A DNA stretch of 10,027 bases from Rhodospirillales bacterium (GTDB lineage: Bacteria > Pseudomonadota > Alphaproteobacteria > Rhodospirillales > Casp-alpha2), in the NCBI GenBank assembly GCA_021775275.1, contig JAJFIE010000156.1:1-10027 (forward strand), written 5' to 3'. The notes under the pieces were generated by a model, which had not been told where the DNA came from, searched no databases, and was given only the letters and a program-made list of their open reading frames with translations. The position numbers were made by a program, and so were the translations under genes. This document shows positions 1 through 7,376 of this stretch, in pieces. How positions within the stretch are numbered: the first letter of the stretch is position 1; each line of letters opens with the position of its first letter.

Positions 1-1
1 C

Positions 2-316
2 GGCCCGGTCATCATCGAAGACAACTGCTTCATCGGCGCACGATCGGAAGTCGTCGAAGGTGTCGTGGTCGGCGAGGGCGCGGTCCTGTCCATGGGCGTC
101 TACATCAGTGCATCCACCAAGATCGTCAATCGGGCCACCGGTGAAATAACCTATGGTTACGTACCGCCCTATTCCGTGGTGGTTTCCGGCACCATGCCCG
201 GCGCGCCCATCCCCGGACGCAATGATGGTCCGGGGTTGTATTGCGCCGTCATCGTCAAGCAGGTTGACGAGAAGACCCGCTCGAAGACCTCCATCAACGA
301 GTTGTTGCGGGACTGA
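2..316 (+). CDS. dapD: 2,3,4,5-tetrahydropyridine-2,6-dicarboxylate N-succinyltransferase, C-terminal part (5' end outside the window)
   Basis: The reading frame is open from the window edge to TGA, giving the last 104 residues of a protein normally about 275 residues long. DapD transfers succinyl from succinyl-CoA to tetrahydrodipicolinate in the cytoplasm, a committed step of meso-diaminopimelate and lysine synthesis. The visible part begins with hexapeptide-repeat sequence typical of a left-handed beta-helix acyltransferase ([17 protein letters not shown], then [15 protein letters not shown]). It continues into the family's C-terminal extension, with [17 protein letters not shown], a stretch ending in [16 protein letters not shown], and the end SINELLRD. 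The stop lies 3 bp before the dapE ATG, so the two are almost certainly one transcript and supply consecutive parts of the same pathway. The promoter and start are off the left edge. The identification is firm because both the fold and the tail match DapD rather than other hexapeptide transferases. Confidence 0.95.
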   Translation, partial: GPVIIEDNCFIGARSEVVEGVVVGEGAVLSMGVYISASTKIVNRATGEITYGYVPPYSVVVSGTMPGAPIPGRNDGPGLYCAVIVKQVDEKTRSKTSINELLRD

Positions 317-319
317 TCC

Positions 320-1474
320 ATGCCTGACCCTGTTGAGCTTAGCCAGGCGCTCATTCGTTGCCCGAGCATTACGCCGGTGGATGCGGGCGCGCTGGATGTC
401 TTGCAGGGGTTTCTCGAGAGCCAGGGATTTTCATGCCACCGCAAAATATTTGAAGAATCCGGAACGGAGCCGGTGGACAACCTGTACGCCCGGTTAGGCG
501 ATCAGGCGCCCAATCTCTGTTTTGCCGGCCATACGGACGTCGTGCCGCCGGGCGATGAAGCCCTGTGGACACACCCGCCCTTCGCGGCGGACATCGTGGA
601 TGGCAAGCTTTTTGGCCGTGGCGCAACGGACATGAAATGTGCGATCGCCGCTTTTGCCGTCGCGGCGGCGCGCTGCGCCGAACAATCTGATGGCCCACTG
701 CCCGGTTCCATCAGTCTGCTGATCACCGGAGACGAAGAAGGGGTCAGCATCAACGGCACAAAGAAGATGCTGCACTGGCTGGAAACGGAAGGCGAGGTTC
801 TGGACGCCTGTCTCGTAGGCGAGCCGACGAATCCGCATATTCTTGGCGAGATGGCGAAGATCGGACGGCGTGGCTCCATGAACCTGACCCTGACCGTCAA
901 GGGCGTACAGGGGCATTCCGCCTATCCCCATATGGCGGATAATCCCATCCCGCACATGGTTCGCATGTTGAATGCATTGATCGATGAGCCGTTGGACGAT
1001 GGAACGGAACATTTTCAGTCCTCCACCCTGACCATTACCACGGTTGATGTTGGCAACCCCGCCACCAACGTCATCCCTTCCCGGGCTGCCGCCCATATCA
1101 ACATCCGGTTCAATGATCATCACACCAGCGCCGGGATAGAGCGACTGGTGCGCGAACGACTGGACCGGGAAGGCGTCGCATACGATCTCGTCATTCAGGT
1201 GTCGGGGGACTCTTTTTTGTCGCCCCCCGGCGTCCTGAGCGAGGCCATTTCCACCGCCGTGCAACACGTCACCGGGCGAACGCCGGAACTCAGCACCACG
1301 GGCGGCACCTCCGACGCGCGATTTATCAAGGATTACTGTCCCGTTGCCGAATTCGGCATGATCAGCGATACGGCCCATAAGACGGATGAGCATGTTCTGG
1401 TTCGGGATATTCACGCGCTGACGGATATCTATGGTTTGGTCATTGGCGAATTTTTTCGCTCGGCGGGCGCATGA
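320..1474 (+). CDS. dapE: Succinyl-diaminopimelate desuccinylase
   Basis: This 384-residue protein is the full family length (about 375-385). DapE is a cytoplasmic M20-family dinuclear zinc amidohydrolase that cleaves N-succinyl-LL-diaminopimelate to LL-diaminopimelate and succinate. Metal and catalytic residues are all visible: H71 in [10 protein letters not shown], bridging D104 in GRGATDMK, E139 (general base) and E140 in TGDEEG, E168 in VGEPT, and H353 in [10 protein letters not shown]. The central lid/dimerisation domain runs from about residue 183 to 295, with [12 protein letters not shown] and the NVIPS motif. The ATG at 320 is chosen because it follows dapD by 3 bp and gives the normal N-terminus ([18 protein letters not shown]). 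The last codons overlap the next gene by 4 bp (ATGA), which implies translational coupling. Nothing suggests damage. Paralogous M20 enzymes such as ArgE are less likely given dapD upstream. Confidence 0.97.
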   Translation: MPDPVELSQALIRCPSITPVDAGALDVLQGFLESQGFSCHRKIFEESGTEPVDNLYARLGDQAPNLCFAGHTDVVPPGDEALWTHPPFAADIVDGKLFGRGATDMKCAIAAFAVAAARCAEQSDGPLPGSISLLITGDEEGVSINGTKKMLHWLETEGEVLDACLVGEPTNPHILGEMAKIGRRGSMNLTLTVKGVQGHSAYPHMADNPIPHMVRMLNALIDEPLDDGTEHFQSSTLTITTVDVGNPATNVIPSRAAAHINIRFNDHHTSAGIERLVRERLDREGVAYDLVIQVSGDSFLSPPGVLSEAISTAVQHVTGRTPELSTTGGTSDARFIKDYCPVAEFGMISDTAHKTDEHVLVRDIHALTDIYGLVIGEFFRSAGA

Positions 1475-2034
1475 CCGCGCTTAACAAGGCAGCCACCGCA
1501 CTCTATGGCGCTTATCGGCTCGCCCGCCTCGATCCCGATGGAATGAAATACTTCGACGACAGCCCCCATGGCTTCTGGCATTCCTTCGCCGCCGCCGTTG
1601 TGGTGCTGCCGCTGTTTATCGGAACCATGCTGACGCGCTGGATCAATCTGCCGGATACGGTGAACGGCTGGCGGTATGTCAGCATCGAACTCATCGCCTA
1701 TGTCATCGCATGGACGGCGTTCCCGGTCATCATGGTCCTGGTGGTCAGGGCCATGGATCGTGAGCAATTCTATATTCGGGGGATCGTCGCCTACAACTGG
1801 GCAGCCGTGCTGCAAAATCTGGTATACATGCCCGTTGCGATCCTGAGTCTGAGCGGCGTGGCAGGGATTGAACCGCTGGCCCTGATAATATTGTTTCTGG
1901 TGATGTTCTATACGTGGTTCGTCATCAAAACCGCGTTACAGTTATCGCCCTTGCTGGCATGGAGCATCGTCGCCCTGGACCTGATCATCAGCATGGTCCT
2001 GAGTTTCTGGGCCGACGCCCTGATCGCAGCCTGA
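1471..2034 (+). CDS. Unassigned polytopic membrane protein, translationally coupled to dapE
   Basis: This 187-residue protein shows no enzyme motif that I recognise. A short amphipathic N-terminus (about residues 1-35, with [20 protein letters not shown]) is followed by five likely membrane helices at about 36-54, 73-94, 106-127, 133-156 and 160-183. This predicts an inner-membrane protein with little outside the bilayer. The general look (helical bundle with small aromatic-rich loops) resembles YIP1-like small integral membrane families, but that is only a resemblance. The ATG overlaps the dapE stop in an ATGA junction, so it should be translated together with dapE. That could mean a link to cell-wall precursor supply, or only a shared transcript. 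It ends 11 bp from the stop of the convergent small membrane gene. Confidence is for a real gene, not for a function. Confidence 0.85.
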   Translation: MTALNKAATALYGAYRLARLDPDGMKYFDDSPHGFWHSFAAAVVVLPLFIGTMLTRWINLPDTVNGWRYVSIELIAYVIAWTAFPVIMVLVVRAMDREQFYIRGIVAYNWAAVLQNLVYMPVAILSLSGVAGIEPLALIILFLVMFYTWFVIKTALQLSPLLAWSIVALDLIISMVLSFWADALIAA

Positions 2035-2045
2035 TCCTCACACAA

Positions 2046-2378
2046 TCAAATCGGGATACCGAAATAGGCAGCCATTGCGCCGAGTCCCAGAACGCCCAGA
2101 AGCAACGGCGAAGACAGCAGGCCGACAACCGACAGGGCGAGGCCGATAAACGCCCACATCCCCTGCCCCATAAACAGTGCAATGATGGAGCACACGATCC
2201 CCAGGGGGACGAATACAACCCCCCACGACACAATGCCCAGGACCGCACACGCAACGGCAATCCAGCCCATGACCGGGCGGCTTTGCGCCTGACCGGCGGT
2301 TTTCGACTGAACGCCCGGTCCCCTTACGCCCCCGGCATCCAGATGCAGATCAATCCGTTTTTTTGGCTCCATGCTCAC
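2046..2378 (-). CDS. Small membrane protein of unknown function
   Basis: This encodes 110 residues. Residues 1-35 are polar (KKRIDLHLDAGG and a basic, Gln/Ser-containing stretch). Residues 36-107 are almost entirely hydrophobic, Gly/Val/Leu-rich, and fit three membrane helices (about 37-58, 60-80 and 83-106). The pattern resembles DUF4190-type small membrane proteins, but I cannot confirm this by eye. The start is GTG at 2378, chosen because AGGAG lies 6 bases upstream of it. An in-frame ATG at 2372 would be 12 bases from the same site and is the alternative. It lies 37 bp downstream of the truA stop on the same strand, so it could be the last gene of that transcript. It has no paired partner in the window that reveals a role. 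Confidence 0.7.
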   Translation of the reverse strand: MSMEPKKRIDLHLDAGGVRGPGVQSKTAGQAQSRPVMGWIAVACAVLGIVSWGVVFVPLGIVCSIIALFMGQGMWAFIGLALSVVGLLSSPLLLGVLGLGAMAAYFGIPI

Positions 2379-2415
2379 CCCGTTCTCCTGCCAGCAATCA
2401 GTCTTCCCAATAGAA

Positions 2416-3153
2416 TTAGTAGCCTACATGCGTCAGGTAAAGCCCGTCGGGGACGGCCGTCTGGCCGGCGACCGTCCGGTCCTGCGCGTCAAGGGCGTTT
2501 CGCAAGTCGTCTCTGGACCATTTTCCTTCGCCGACCAGCCGCAGCGAACCGACCATGATGCGAACCTGATTGTGCAGAAAGGATCGCGCATGGGCATGGA
2601 CGTGGATTTCGCCTTCGTGGACCTCAACATTCAACCGGTCCAGCGTTTTCACCGGCGATTTGGCCTGACAGAACGCCGCCCGGAAACTGGTAAAATCATG
2701 TTTTCCGATCAACACCTGCGCGGCATCGTCCATGGCCGCAACATCCAGTGGTACGGGCACCCACCAGACATGCCCATGTTCGAGGGCGGCGGGCGCACGG
2801 CGATTGACGATGCGGTAGAGATAGGTCCTCGACGTGGCTGAAAACCGCGCGTGAAAATCGTCCGATACCTCGTCAACGGACAGAACCGCAACCGGATGCG
2901 GGCGCACATGGGCATTCAGGGCGTCACGGACCGTGTCCGTCGGAAACGCCCGGATCAGATCCACATGGGCGACCTGACCCAGCGCATGGACGCCGGCATC
3001 CGTCCGCCCGGCGCCATAGATCAACGTCTGCTCACCGGATAATGCCTCAACGGCGTCTTCCAGAATCTGCTGCACGCCCAGTCCATTGTCCTGGCGCTGC
3101 CAACCCACAAAGGGTCGGCCATCATATTCAATAATCAGGCGATACCGTGGCAT
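2416..3153 (-). CDS. truA: tRNA pseudouridine(38-40) synthase
   Basis: This 245-residue protein is the usual TruA length. TruA converts uridines 38-40 of the anticodon arm of many tRNAs to pseudouridine in the cytoplasm. The catalytic aspartate is D52 in the signature [15 protein letters not shown]. Other family landmarks are the N-terminal [32 protein letters not shown] near residues 108-121, HDFTSFRA, and the C-terminal [23 protein letters not shown]. The open frame extends 42 codons further upstream to 3279, but that part is unlike the family. The ATG at 3153 starts exactly at the conserved N-terminus (MPRYRL), so I take it as the start. In many alphaproteobacteria truA follows fmt directly. 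Here a gene on the other strand intervenes, so truA probably has its own promoter in 3154-3305. Confidence 0.96.
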   Translation of the reverse strand: MPRYRLIIEYDGRPFVGWQRQDNGLGVQQILEDAVEALSGEQTLIYGAGRTDAGVHALGQVAHVDLIRAFPTDTVRDALNAHVRPHPVAVLSVDEVSDDFHARFSATSRTYLYRIVNRRAPAALEHGHVWWVPVPLDVAAMDDAAQVLIGKHDFTSFRAAFCQAKSPVKTLDRLNVEVHEGEIHVHAHARSFLHNQVRIMVGSLRLVGEGKWSRDDLRNALDAQDRTVAGQTAVPDGLYLTHVGY

Positions 3154-3180
3154 GCCCCTGTTTATCGCCCTCGCTCCGGG

Positions 3181-3211
3181 AATGCACATAATTTCGCCCC
3201 TGATGTGCGTT
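3181..3211. promoter_or_regulatory. Inverted repeat in the truA leader / divergent intergenic region
   Basis: AATGCACAT (3181-3189) and ATGTGCGTT (3203-3211) are inverted copies matching at 8 of 9 positions, with a 13-base spacer. The mismatch would be a U-G pair if read as plus-strand RNA. On the minus strand it would lie 28-58 bases before the truA ATG. It could be a dimer-binding operator or a leader hairpin. A repeat this good could arise by chance in a region this long. No convincing sigma-70 promoter for either truA or the 351-residue gene could be picked out in 3154-3305. Confidence 0.25.
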
Positions 3212-3305
3212 TCGACACAGCATAAGCGGCGTTTTTCCTGTACACATGTAGATGGTTGCCAAAGGTGGCTGAAATTCACCGAAGAGTCGACTGCGCCAGA
3301 ACATC

Positions 3306-4361
3306 ATGAACAATACCGCCCTCATGAACGACACCATGCACGAGATCAGCACCGAGGACCGCGACTCGCTGTTTTCGCTACCCTTGAGCATCCTTCCATT
3401 GCAAACCTCAGGCCTTGCATCCGCCCGCATGATCAAGAATGCGCGTCTGGAATCCGTGATAGAGCTGTTTTCCGGGGCCAGAACCGGCAGCGGCCAACTG
3501 GCCGTGCGTGATCTGCCTGGCGAGTTCGGAATGGCCCAGGGCGGTGGCCACGTTGACATGAAAATGCTTCGCAAGCTGGAGAACCTCCCAAGCTACGATG
3601 TTTACAGCCTGCGTCTTACCCTTCGGGAACTCGATATCAACATCGCAGATGTTTATGCACTGCACCTTTCGGACGAGAAGGCGAAGGAACTGACACACTA
3701 CATGTCGGCCTTCACGCATCCGCTTATTCGGGAAATCTACGGCGATTCTGTGGAAGGTGAGATCAACAGCTTTGAAGACATTCTCCGGTTGTTCCGCCAA
3801 CCCAATGCGACGAATGCCCTCAAGCGGTTGAAGCAAATGGCCGAAAAGCTGGATATTCGCCCGGACCAGGTGCCGCTCTTTCTGGAAGACTATGGCGATA
3901 TATTCATGTCATTGAGTTATTACCGGCAATGCCTGGATCAAATCGAGCCGGCGATCAGCGATTTCCTGGGCGCATTGCCAGACCTGCGAAACAGTTACCA
4001 GTTCCGCGAGGATCGTGGATTACAGGATGTTACCCGTGAAATGGAATCGGTGCTGAACAATGCCATGGCCGGGCTGACCGGTCGTTTCGAAAGCTTTGAC
4101 CGTGCTTCAAACGGCCTGTGGCAGGATATTTCTGCCGAACGATTTCGCAAGGTGGAAAAACTGATCCGCAGCTTTCATAAGACAAACGGCGGGGTTCTAT
4201 GCTCACTGTGGGTAAAAATGAGCGCCTGGACCCAGGCCTTTCCAAACCAGAGTGCGGGGGGACCTGCCAAACGCGCAGAGTTCATTCAGACCGAACTGAA
4301 ACACGGACTCAACAAGATCCGTGAGCTGGAACGGTCCGCACCTCGCATCACAGACATTTAG
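3306..4361 (+). CDS. Protein of unknown function, mostly helical, reverse-oriented between truA and fmt
   Basis: This encodes 351 residues and I do not recognise the family. It has no signal peptide, no membrane segment, and no clear nucleotide-binding or metal-binding motif, so a soluble cytoplasmic protein is predicted. Residues 21-75 contain a compact, probably conserved block (SLPLSILPLQTSGLASARM, then ARLESVIELFSGARTGSGQL and LPGEFG). The rest looks alpha-helical and charged: residues 83-140, 155-210 (with NALKRLKQMAEKLDIRPDQVP), 208-290 and 322-345. Codon use resembles neighbouring housekeeping genes, which argues for a resident gene, and the open frame is long and free of stops. The ATG at 3306 has only a weak ribosome-binding site; ATGs at 3324 and 3336 are possible. 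Its TAG abuts the fmt stop with no base between. It sits on the opposite strand to truA and fmt. No function is proposed. Confidence 0.85.
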   Translation: MNNTALMNDTMHEISTEDRDSLFSLPLSILPLQTSGLASARMIKNARLESVIELFSGARTGSGQLAVRDLPGEFGMAQGGGHVDMKMLRKLENLPSYDVYSLRLTLRELDINIADVYALHLSDEKAKELTHYMSAFTHPLIREIYGDSVEGEINSFEDILRLFRQPNATNALKRLKQMAEKLDIRPDQVPLFLEDYGDIFMSLSYYRQCLDQIEPAISDFLGALPDLRNSYQFREDRGLQDVTREMESVLNNAMAGLTGRFESFDRASNGLWQDISAERFRKVEKLIRSFHKTNGGVLCSLWVKMSAWTQAFPNQSAGGPAKRAEFIQTELKHGLNKIRELERSAPRITDI

Positions 4362-5297
4362 TCAATCAACGACTCCGCCGGGTGGCAGACCAAAGCCTCT
4401 CAGGAATTCTTCCGCGTCCTGTGCTTTTCGTCCGGCACGTTGCAGGCGGCGCAGAACCAGTCGCCCGTCGCCACAGGCGATTGTCGGACGTGTGTCCAGG
4501 ACTTCGCCCGGTTCACCATCACTTTCCCCGATCACCGCTTCAGCCGCGGCCCTCAATACCTTGATACGCTCGCCTTCATGCTCGAACCATGTGCCTGGCC
4601 ACGGATCAAATGCCCGTACCGTCCGGGCGATGTCGTCAGCGGGGCTGCTCCAATCTATGCGGGCCTCGGTGGACGTCAGTTTCGATGCGTAGGTAACGCC
4701 TGCTTCCGGCTGTGGCTCGGCGACCGAAGTACCAGCCGATAATCCGTCCATGACCGCAACGCACGCCGCGCCGCCGACCTCGGAAAGGGTGTCGTGCAGC
4801 GCCCCGCCCGTCATCTCCGGCGTAATGGGAACATGGCGGCGCAGATACACCGGACCGGTATCCAGCCCTTTGTCCATGTGCATGATGCAAACCCCGGTTT
4901 CGGCATCGCCGGCCTGAATGGCGCGCTGGATAGGGGCGGCGCCACGCCATCGGGGCAACAGGGATGCGTGAACGTTGATACACCCCAGACGGGGCGCGCC
5001 CAGAATACCTTCGGGCAAGATAAGGCCGTAGGCGACAACAACCGCCAGATCAGCGTTCAAATCGGTAAAGGCTGCCTGTTCCGTATTGTTTTTCAGGGAT
5101 TCCGGCGTTCGCACCATCAGGCCATGAGCACGTGCAAATGCGTGAACCGGACAGGGTCTTTCTTTTTGCCCCCGACCCGCCGGTCGTGGCGGCTGCGCAT
5201 AGACACAGATGATGTCGTGGCCGGCATCCATTATTGCCTGAAGTGTCGGGATGGAAAAATCAGGACTGCCCATGAAGATAACGCGCAAGCGGTTCAT
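4362..5297 (-). CDS. fmt: Methionyl-tRNA formyltransferase
   Basis: This encodes 311 residues, normal for the family (about 305-320). Fmt transfers a formyl group from 10-formyl-tetrahydrofolate to the amino group of Met on initiator tRNA, in the cytoplasm. The N-terminal Rossmann-type transferase domain (about 1-205) carries catalytic N108 and H110 in [20 protein letters not shown] and D146 in [10 protein letters not shown]. The tRNA-contacting loop is [11 protein letters not shown] (35-45). The C-terminal OB-type domain follows (about 208-305), with [15 protein letters not shown] and the FDPWPGTWF motif. The open frame extends 64 codons upstream, but the ATG at 5297 starts at the conserved [15 protein letters not shown]. 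It is preceded by GGGAGA at a normal distance. It lies 50 bp downstream of def on the same strand, so the two are likely one transcript making and removing N-formyl groups. Its stop abuts the stop of the convergent 351-residue gene. Confidence 0.97.
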   Translation of the reverse strand: MNRLRVIFMGSPDFSIPTLQAIMDAGHDIICVYAQPPRPAGRGQKERPCPVHAFARAHGLMVRTPESLKNNTEQAAFTDLNADLAVVVAYGLILPEGILGAPRLGCINVHASLLPRWRGAAPIQRAIQAGDAETGVCIMHMDKGLDTGPVYLRRHVPITPEMTGGALHDTLSEVGGAACVAVMDGLSAGTSVAEPQPEAGVTYASKLTSTEARIDWSSPADDIARTVRAFDPWPGTWFEHEGERIKVLRAAAEAVIGESDGEPGEVLDTRPTIACGDGRLVLRRLQRAGRKAQDAEEFLRGFGLPPGGVVD

Positions 5298-5347
5298 ATC
5301 GTGGTTCTCCCGCCGGACGATGTCACGCCGCCGCGTCACTGGCTGCG

Positions 5348-5884
5348 TCACTGTACGGCATAGTCCGCTTCCAGTGTGCCTTGGCGTTTCGCCTTGGTGA
5401 GCTTCCTCAAGATCATGTTGCGCTTCAATGACGACACATGATCGACGAACAATACGCCATCCAGATGATCGATCTCGTGCTGGATGCACGTGGCGAACAT
5501 GCCGTTCGTTTCCATTTCCCGAATTTCGTTCTCCCGATCAAGGTAGCGAACCTTGACGGTCTCCGGGCGATTCACTTCGGCGTAGTGTTCGGGCAGTGAC
5601 AGGCAGCCTTCCTCCTTTGTCACCATCACATCGGATTCCCAGATCACTTCCGGGTTGGCCATGGCGAGAGGTTCCCGCTCGCCATCGGATGGTGCAACAT
5701 CAACGACAATGACACGTTTCAGGATACCGACCTGCGGCGCCGCCAAACCGATCCCGTTGGCGTCATACATGGTTTCCAGCATGTCATCCATGAGCGTCCG
5801 GACCTCGTCATTCACCGTATCAACCGCCATGGCCTCGCCTTTCAGGCGGGGGTCGGGTGCGACAATAATGGGAAGCCTAGCCAA
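5348..5884 (-). CDS. def: Peptide deformylase (TTG start)
   Basis: This encodes 178 residues, the usual type 1 length. Def is an iron/zinc metalloprotease-like enzyme that removes the formyl group from the N-terminal Met of nascent proteins at the ribosome. All three signature motifs are present: [10 protein letters not shown] (44-53), EGCLSLP (92-98, metal ligand C94), and QHEIDH (135-140, ligands H136 and H140, catalytic E137). The start is TTG at 5884. It gives the standard N-terminus [15 protein letters not shown] and has GGAG 8 bases upstream. The first in-frame ATG is codon 19, which would delete the conserved PDPRLK segment. It is first in a def-fmt transcript and diverges from rmuC across 210 bp. 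The C-terminal tail beyond [16 protein letters not shown] is normal for alphaproteobacterial enzymes. Confidence 0.97.
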   Translation of the reverse strand: MARLPIIVAPDPRLKGEAMAVDTVNDEVRTLMDDMLETMYDANGIGLAAPQVGILKRVIVVDVAPSDGEREPLAMANPEVIWESDVMVTKEEGCLSLPEHYAEVNRPETVKVRYLDRENEIREMETNGMFATCIQHEIDHLDGVLFVDHVSSLKRNMILRKLTKAKRQGTLEADYAVQ

Positions 5885-5892
5885 GATGCTGT

Positions 5893-5896
5893 CTCC
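5893..5896 (-). promoter_or_regulatory. Ribosome-binding site of def that fixes a TTG start
   Basis: On the minus strand GGAG is followed by 8 bases and then TTG. No other start codon lies at a suitable distance, and this one restores the family N-terminus. Confidence 0.75.
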
Positions 5897-5927
5897 GGGT
5901 CGTGCAGTGGTCCGATTTCATGAGAGT

Positions 5928-5956
5928 GACATATTGCCTCGACCGGGAAGCGTCAA
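5928..5956 (-). promoter_or_regulatory. Candidate sigma-70-type promoter for def-fmt
   Basis: Minus-strand TTGACG (5951-5956) is separated by 17 bases from TATGTC (5928-5933). The -35 matches the consensus at 5 of 6 bases and the -10 is weak (3 of 6), as is common in alphaproteobacteria. Transcription would begin near 5921, giving a leader of about 37 bases. A 7-base inverted repeat, GTGACAT (5926-5932) and ATGTCAC (5965-5971), brackets the element. It may be an operator or chance. Confidence 0.4.
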
Positions 5957-6094
5957 GGTCGCCGATGTCACAATTATGCCATGTCCGATTCGCAGAATTG
6001 CATAATCATGAAAACCCCGAGGCGAGAAAAATCCGGTCAAACGCCGTAGATTTCCGTCTGAATCCGCATTGAGGGTGCACGACATAGCCAGTCC

Positions 6095-7225
6095 GTGTAC
6101 AAACGCAACATGTTCTCGGATCAAGAATTCATGTTTGGCTTGGCGGGGTTGGCGCTTCTGGTGATCATCGCCGTCCTGTTGCTGCGCAGACCGGGACGGT
6201 CGCGTGATGAAGACATCGGTCTCACGAGCGCTATCACGCGCTTGCAGGAGGCCGCTGAACGGCTGGACGGAAATCACGCTGTTCTGGCTGATCGGCTGCA
6301 ACAAACCCAGGGCACCATGAATGAGCGTCTCGATTCGCTCCACAAACGGTTGGGCGACGGACTGGCTCAACAGACGGAAAAAACCGGCGAAACCCTCAAG
6401 ACCCTGCACGAGCGGCTGGCGGTCATTGATGTTGCCCAAAAGAACATTACCGATCTGTCGCAACAGATGGTCGGATTGCAGGATATTCTTTCCAACAAGC
6501 AGGCGCGTGGTGCGTTTGGAGAAATCCAGCTGAACGATCTGGTGTCCGCCGTCCTTCCGCCCAACACCTATGAGACTCAAGCCACCCTGTCGAACGGCAA
6601 ACGGGTGGACTGCCTGCTGCTGCTGCCGCTGCCGCCCGGCCCCATCGCCATTGATGCGAAGTTCCCTCTGGAGTCCTATCAGGCCCTGCAAGCCGCCAGC
6701 GATGACATCGCAAAGGTTCAGGCTGAACGCGCTTTTTCCGCCGATGTGTCCAGGCACGTGAAGGATATTGCCGAGAAATACATCATCCCCGGTGAGACTG
6801 CCGAGTCCGCCATTATGTTCCTGCCCAGCGAAGCTATTTATGCGGAACTGCACGCCAATGCGAAACTGCGCAGCGTAATCGAGGACAGTTTTCGCCGTCG
6901 CGTCTGGATCGTATCGCCGACGACGCTGATGGCGACGTTGAACACGGTCCGCGCGGTGTTGAAAGATGCCCGCATGAAGGAACAGGCCGGTGTCATACAG
7001 AAACAGGTACAGGAACTCATCACCGATGTCGGCCGGTTGGATGACCGGGTCGGCAAACTGCAAACCCATTTTGGTCAGGCCGAAAAAGACATCACCGATA
7101 TCCAGACCTCGACCCGGAAGATTGTCAGCAAAGGCGAGAAAATCGAGGCGGTGCAACTGGGTGATGATGTATCACCTGTGGAAGACCTGCCGCCACCGAA
7201 GCCGGCGGAACAAAAGCTGATCTGA
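6095..7225 (+). CDS. rmuC: DNA recombination protein RmuC
   Basis: This encodes up to 376 residues, a normal to slightly short RmuC. In E. coli rmuC was identified as limiting inversion at short inverted repeats, and it is a predicted membrane-anchored nuclease-like protein. Here a membrane helix spans about residues 14-30, and a coiled coil follows at about 40-135. The RmuC domain then starts at RGAFGEIQL (138-146). It carries NGKRVDCLLLLP (167-178), IDAKFPLESYQAL (186-198, the likely restriction-nuclease-like D-x-K core), MFLPSEAIYAEL (241-252) and SPTTLMATLNTV (274-285). The C-terminus is again helical. The longest frame uses GTG at 6095, with ATGs at 6110 and 6131 as alternatives. None has a strong ribosome-binding site, and I favour 6110. 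It is divergent from def and probably monocistronic. The 5885-6094 gap holds CATAAT at 6001 as a possible -10 but no matching -35. Confidence 0.95.
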   Translation: MYKRNMFSDQEFMFGLAGLALLVIIAVLLLRRPGRSRDEDIGLTSAITRLQEAAERLDGNHAVLADRLQQTQGTMNERLDSLHKRLGDGLAQQTEKTGETLKTLHERLAVIDVAQKNITDLSQQMVGLQDILSNKQARGAFGEIQLNDLVSAVLPPNTYETQATLSNGKRVDCLLLLPLPPGPIAIDAKFPLESYQALQAASDDIAKVQAERAFSADVSRHVKDIAEKYIIPGETAESAIMFLPSEAIYAELHANAKLRSVIEDSFRRRVWIVSPTTLMATLNTVRAVLKDARMKEQAGVIQKQVQELITDVGRLDDRVGKLQTHFGQAEKDITDIQTSTRKIVSKGEKIEAVQLGDDVSPVEDLPPPKPAEQKLI

Positions 7226-7247
7226 CTTTCTTTTGAATTTCCATGAT

Positions 7248-7262
7248 TGCAATACAGTTGCA
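7248..7262. promoter_or_regulatory. Short inverted repeat upstream of the qmcA promoter
   Basis: TGCAA, five bases, TTGCA form a perfect dyad whose right end lies 4 bp before the predicted -35 of qmcA. A further TTGC occurs within that -35. The position suits an activator or repressor site, but arms of five bases are common by chance. Confidence 0.2.
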
Positions 7263-7266
7263 TATA

Positions 7267-7294
7267 TTGCGCAGTGGTTGTGCGGGGTTATATT
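7267..7294 (+). promoter_or_regulatory. Candidate promoter for qmcA-nfeD
   Basis: TTGCGC (7267-7272) is followed after 16 bases by TATATT (7289-7294). The -10 matches the consensus at 5 of 6 positions and the whole 7226-7376 gap is AT-rich. Transcription would start near 7301 with a leader of about 75 bases. This is the clearest promoter in the window. Confidence 0.5.
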
Positions 7295-7363
7295 AAAGAG
7301 AACAATTATTTAGCCCGCGCTTAAACATCTTCTTCCAAACACGGATAGTTACCAGAAAATTGT

Positions 7364-7368
7364 AGGAG
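7364..7368 (+). promoter_or_regulatory. Ribosome-binding site of qmcA
   Basis: AGGAG stands 8 bases before the ATG at 7377, a near-ideal arrangement that confirms that start. Confidence 0.8.
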
Positions 7369-7376
7369 TTTGCGAC

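Noticed and set aside
494..1414. 306-codon open frame on the minus strand opposite dapE
   Set aside because: It is a shadow of dapE, Gly/Arg/His-rich with no domain, and lies opposite confirmed catalytic motifs.
1914..2558. 214-codon plus-strand frame across the end of the membrane gene and the small minus-strand gene
   Set aside because: Its composition (Gln/Arg/Pro-rich) is typical of an antisense frame of a hydrophobic protein, and it overlaps three better genes.
3154..3279. 42-codon N-terminal extension of TruA from an upstream ATG
   Set aside because: The extension is unlike any TruA N-terminus, and the ATG at 3153 begins exactly at the conserved segment.
4794..5363. 189-codon plus-strand frame opposite fmt
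   Set aside because: It is a shadow frame; fmt on the other strand has all catalytic residues.
5298..5489. 64-codon N-terminal extension of Fmt overlapping def
   Set aside because: It runs into def, has no family similarity, and a good ribosome-binding site stands before the ATG at 5297.
5998..6026. CATAAT at 6001 as a -10 for rmuC
   Set aside because: No acceptable -35 lies 16-18 bases upstream, so I did not list it as a promoter.
5918..7156. 412-codon open frame on the minus strand opposite rmuC
   Set aside because: It mirrors rmuC codon by codon, has no recognisable family or start context, and rmuC itself carries clear conserved motifs. It is a long shadow frame from high-GC coding sequence.
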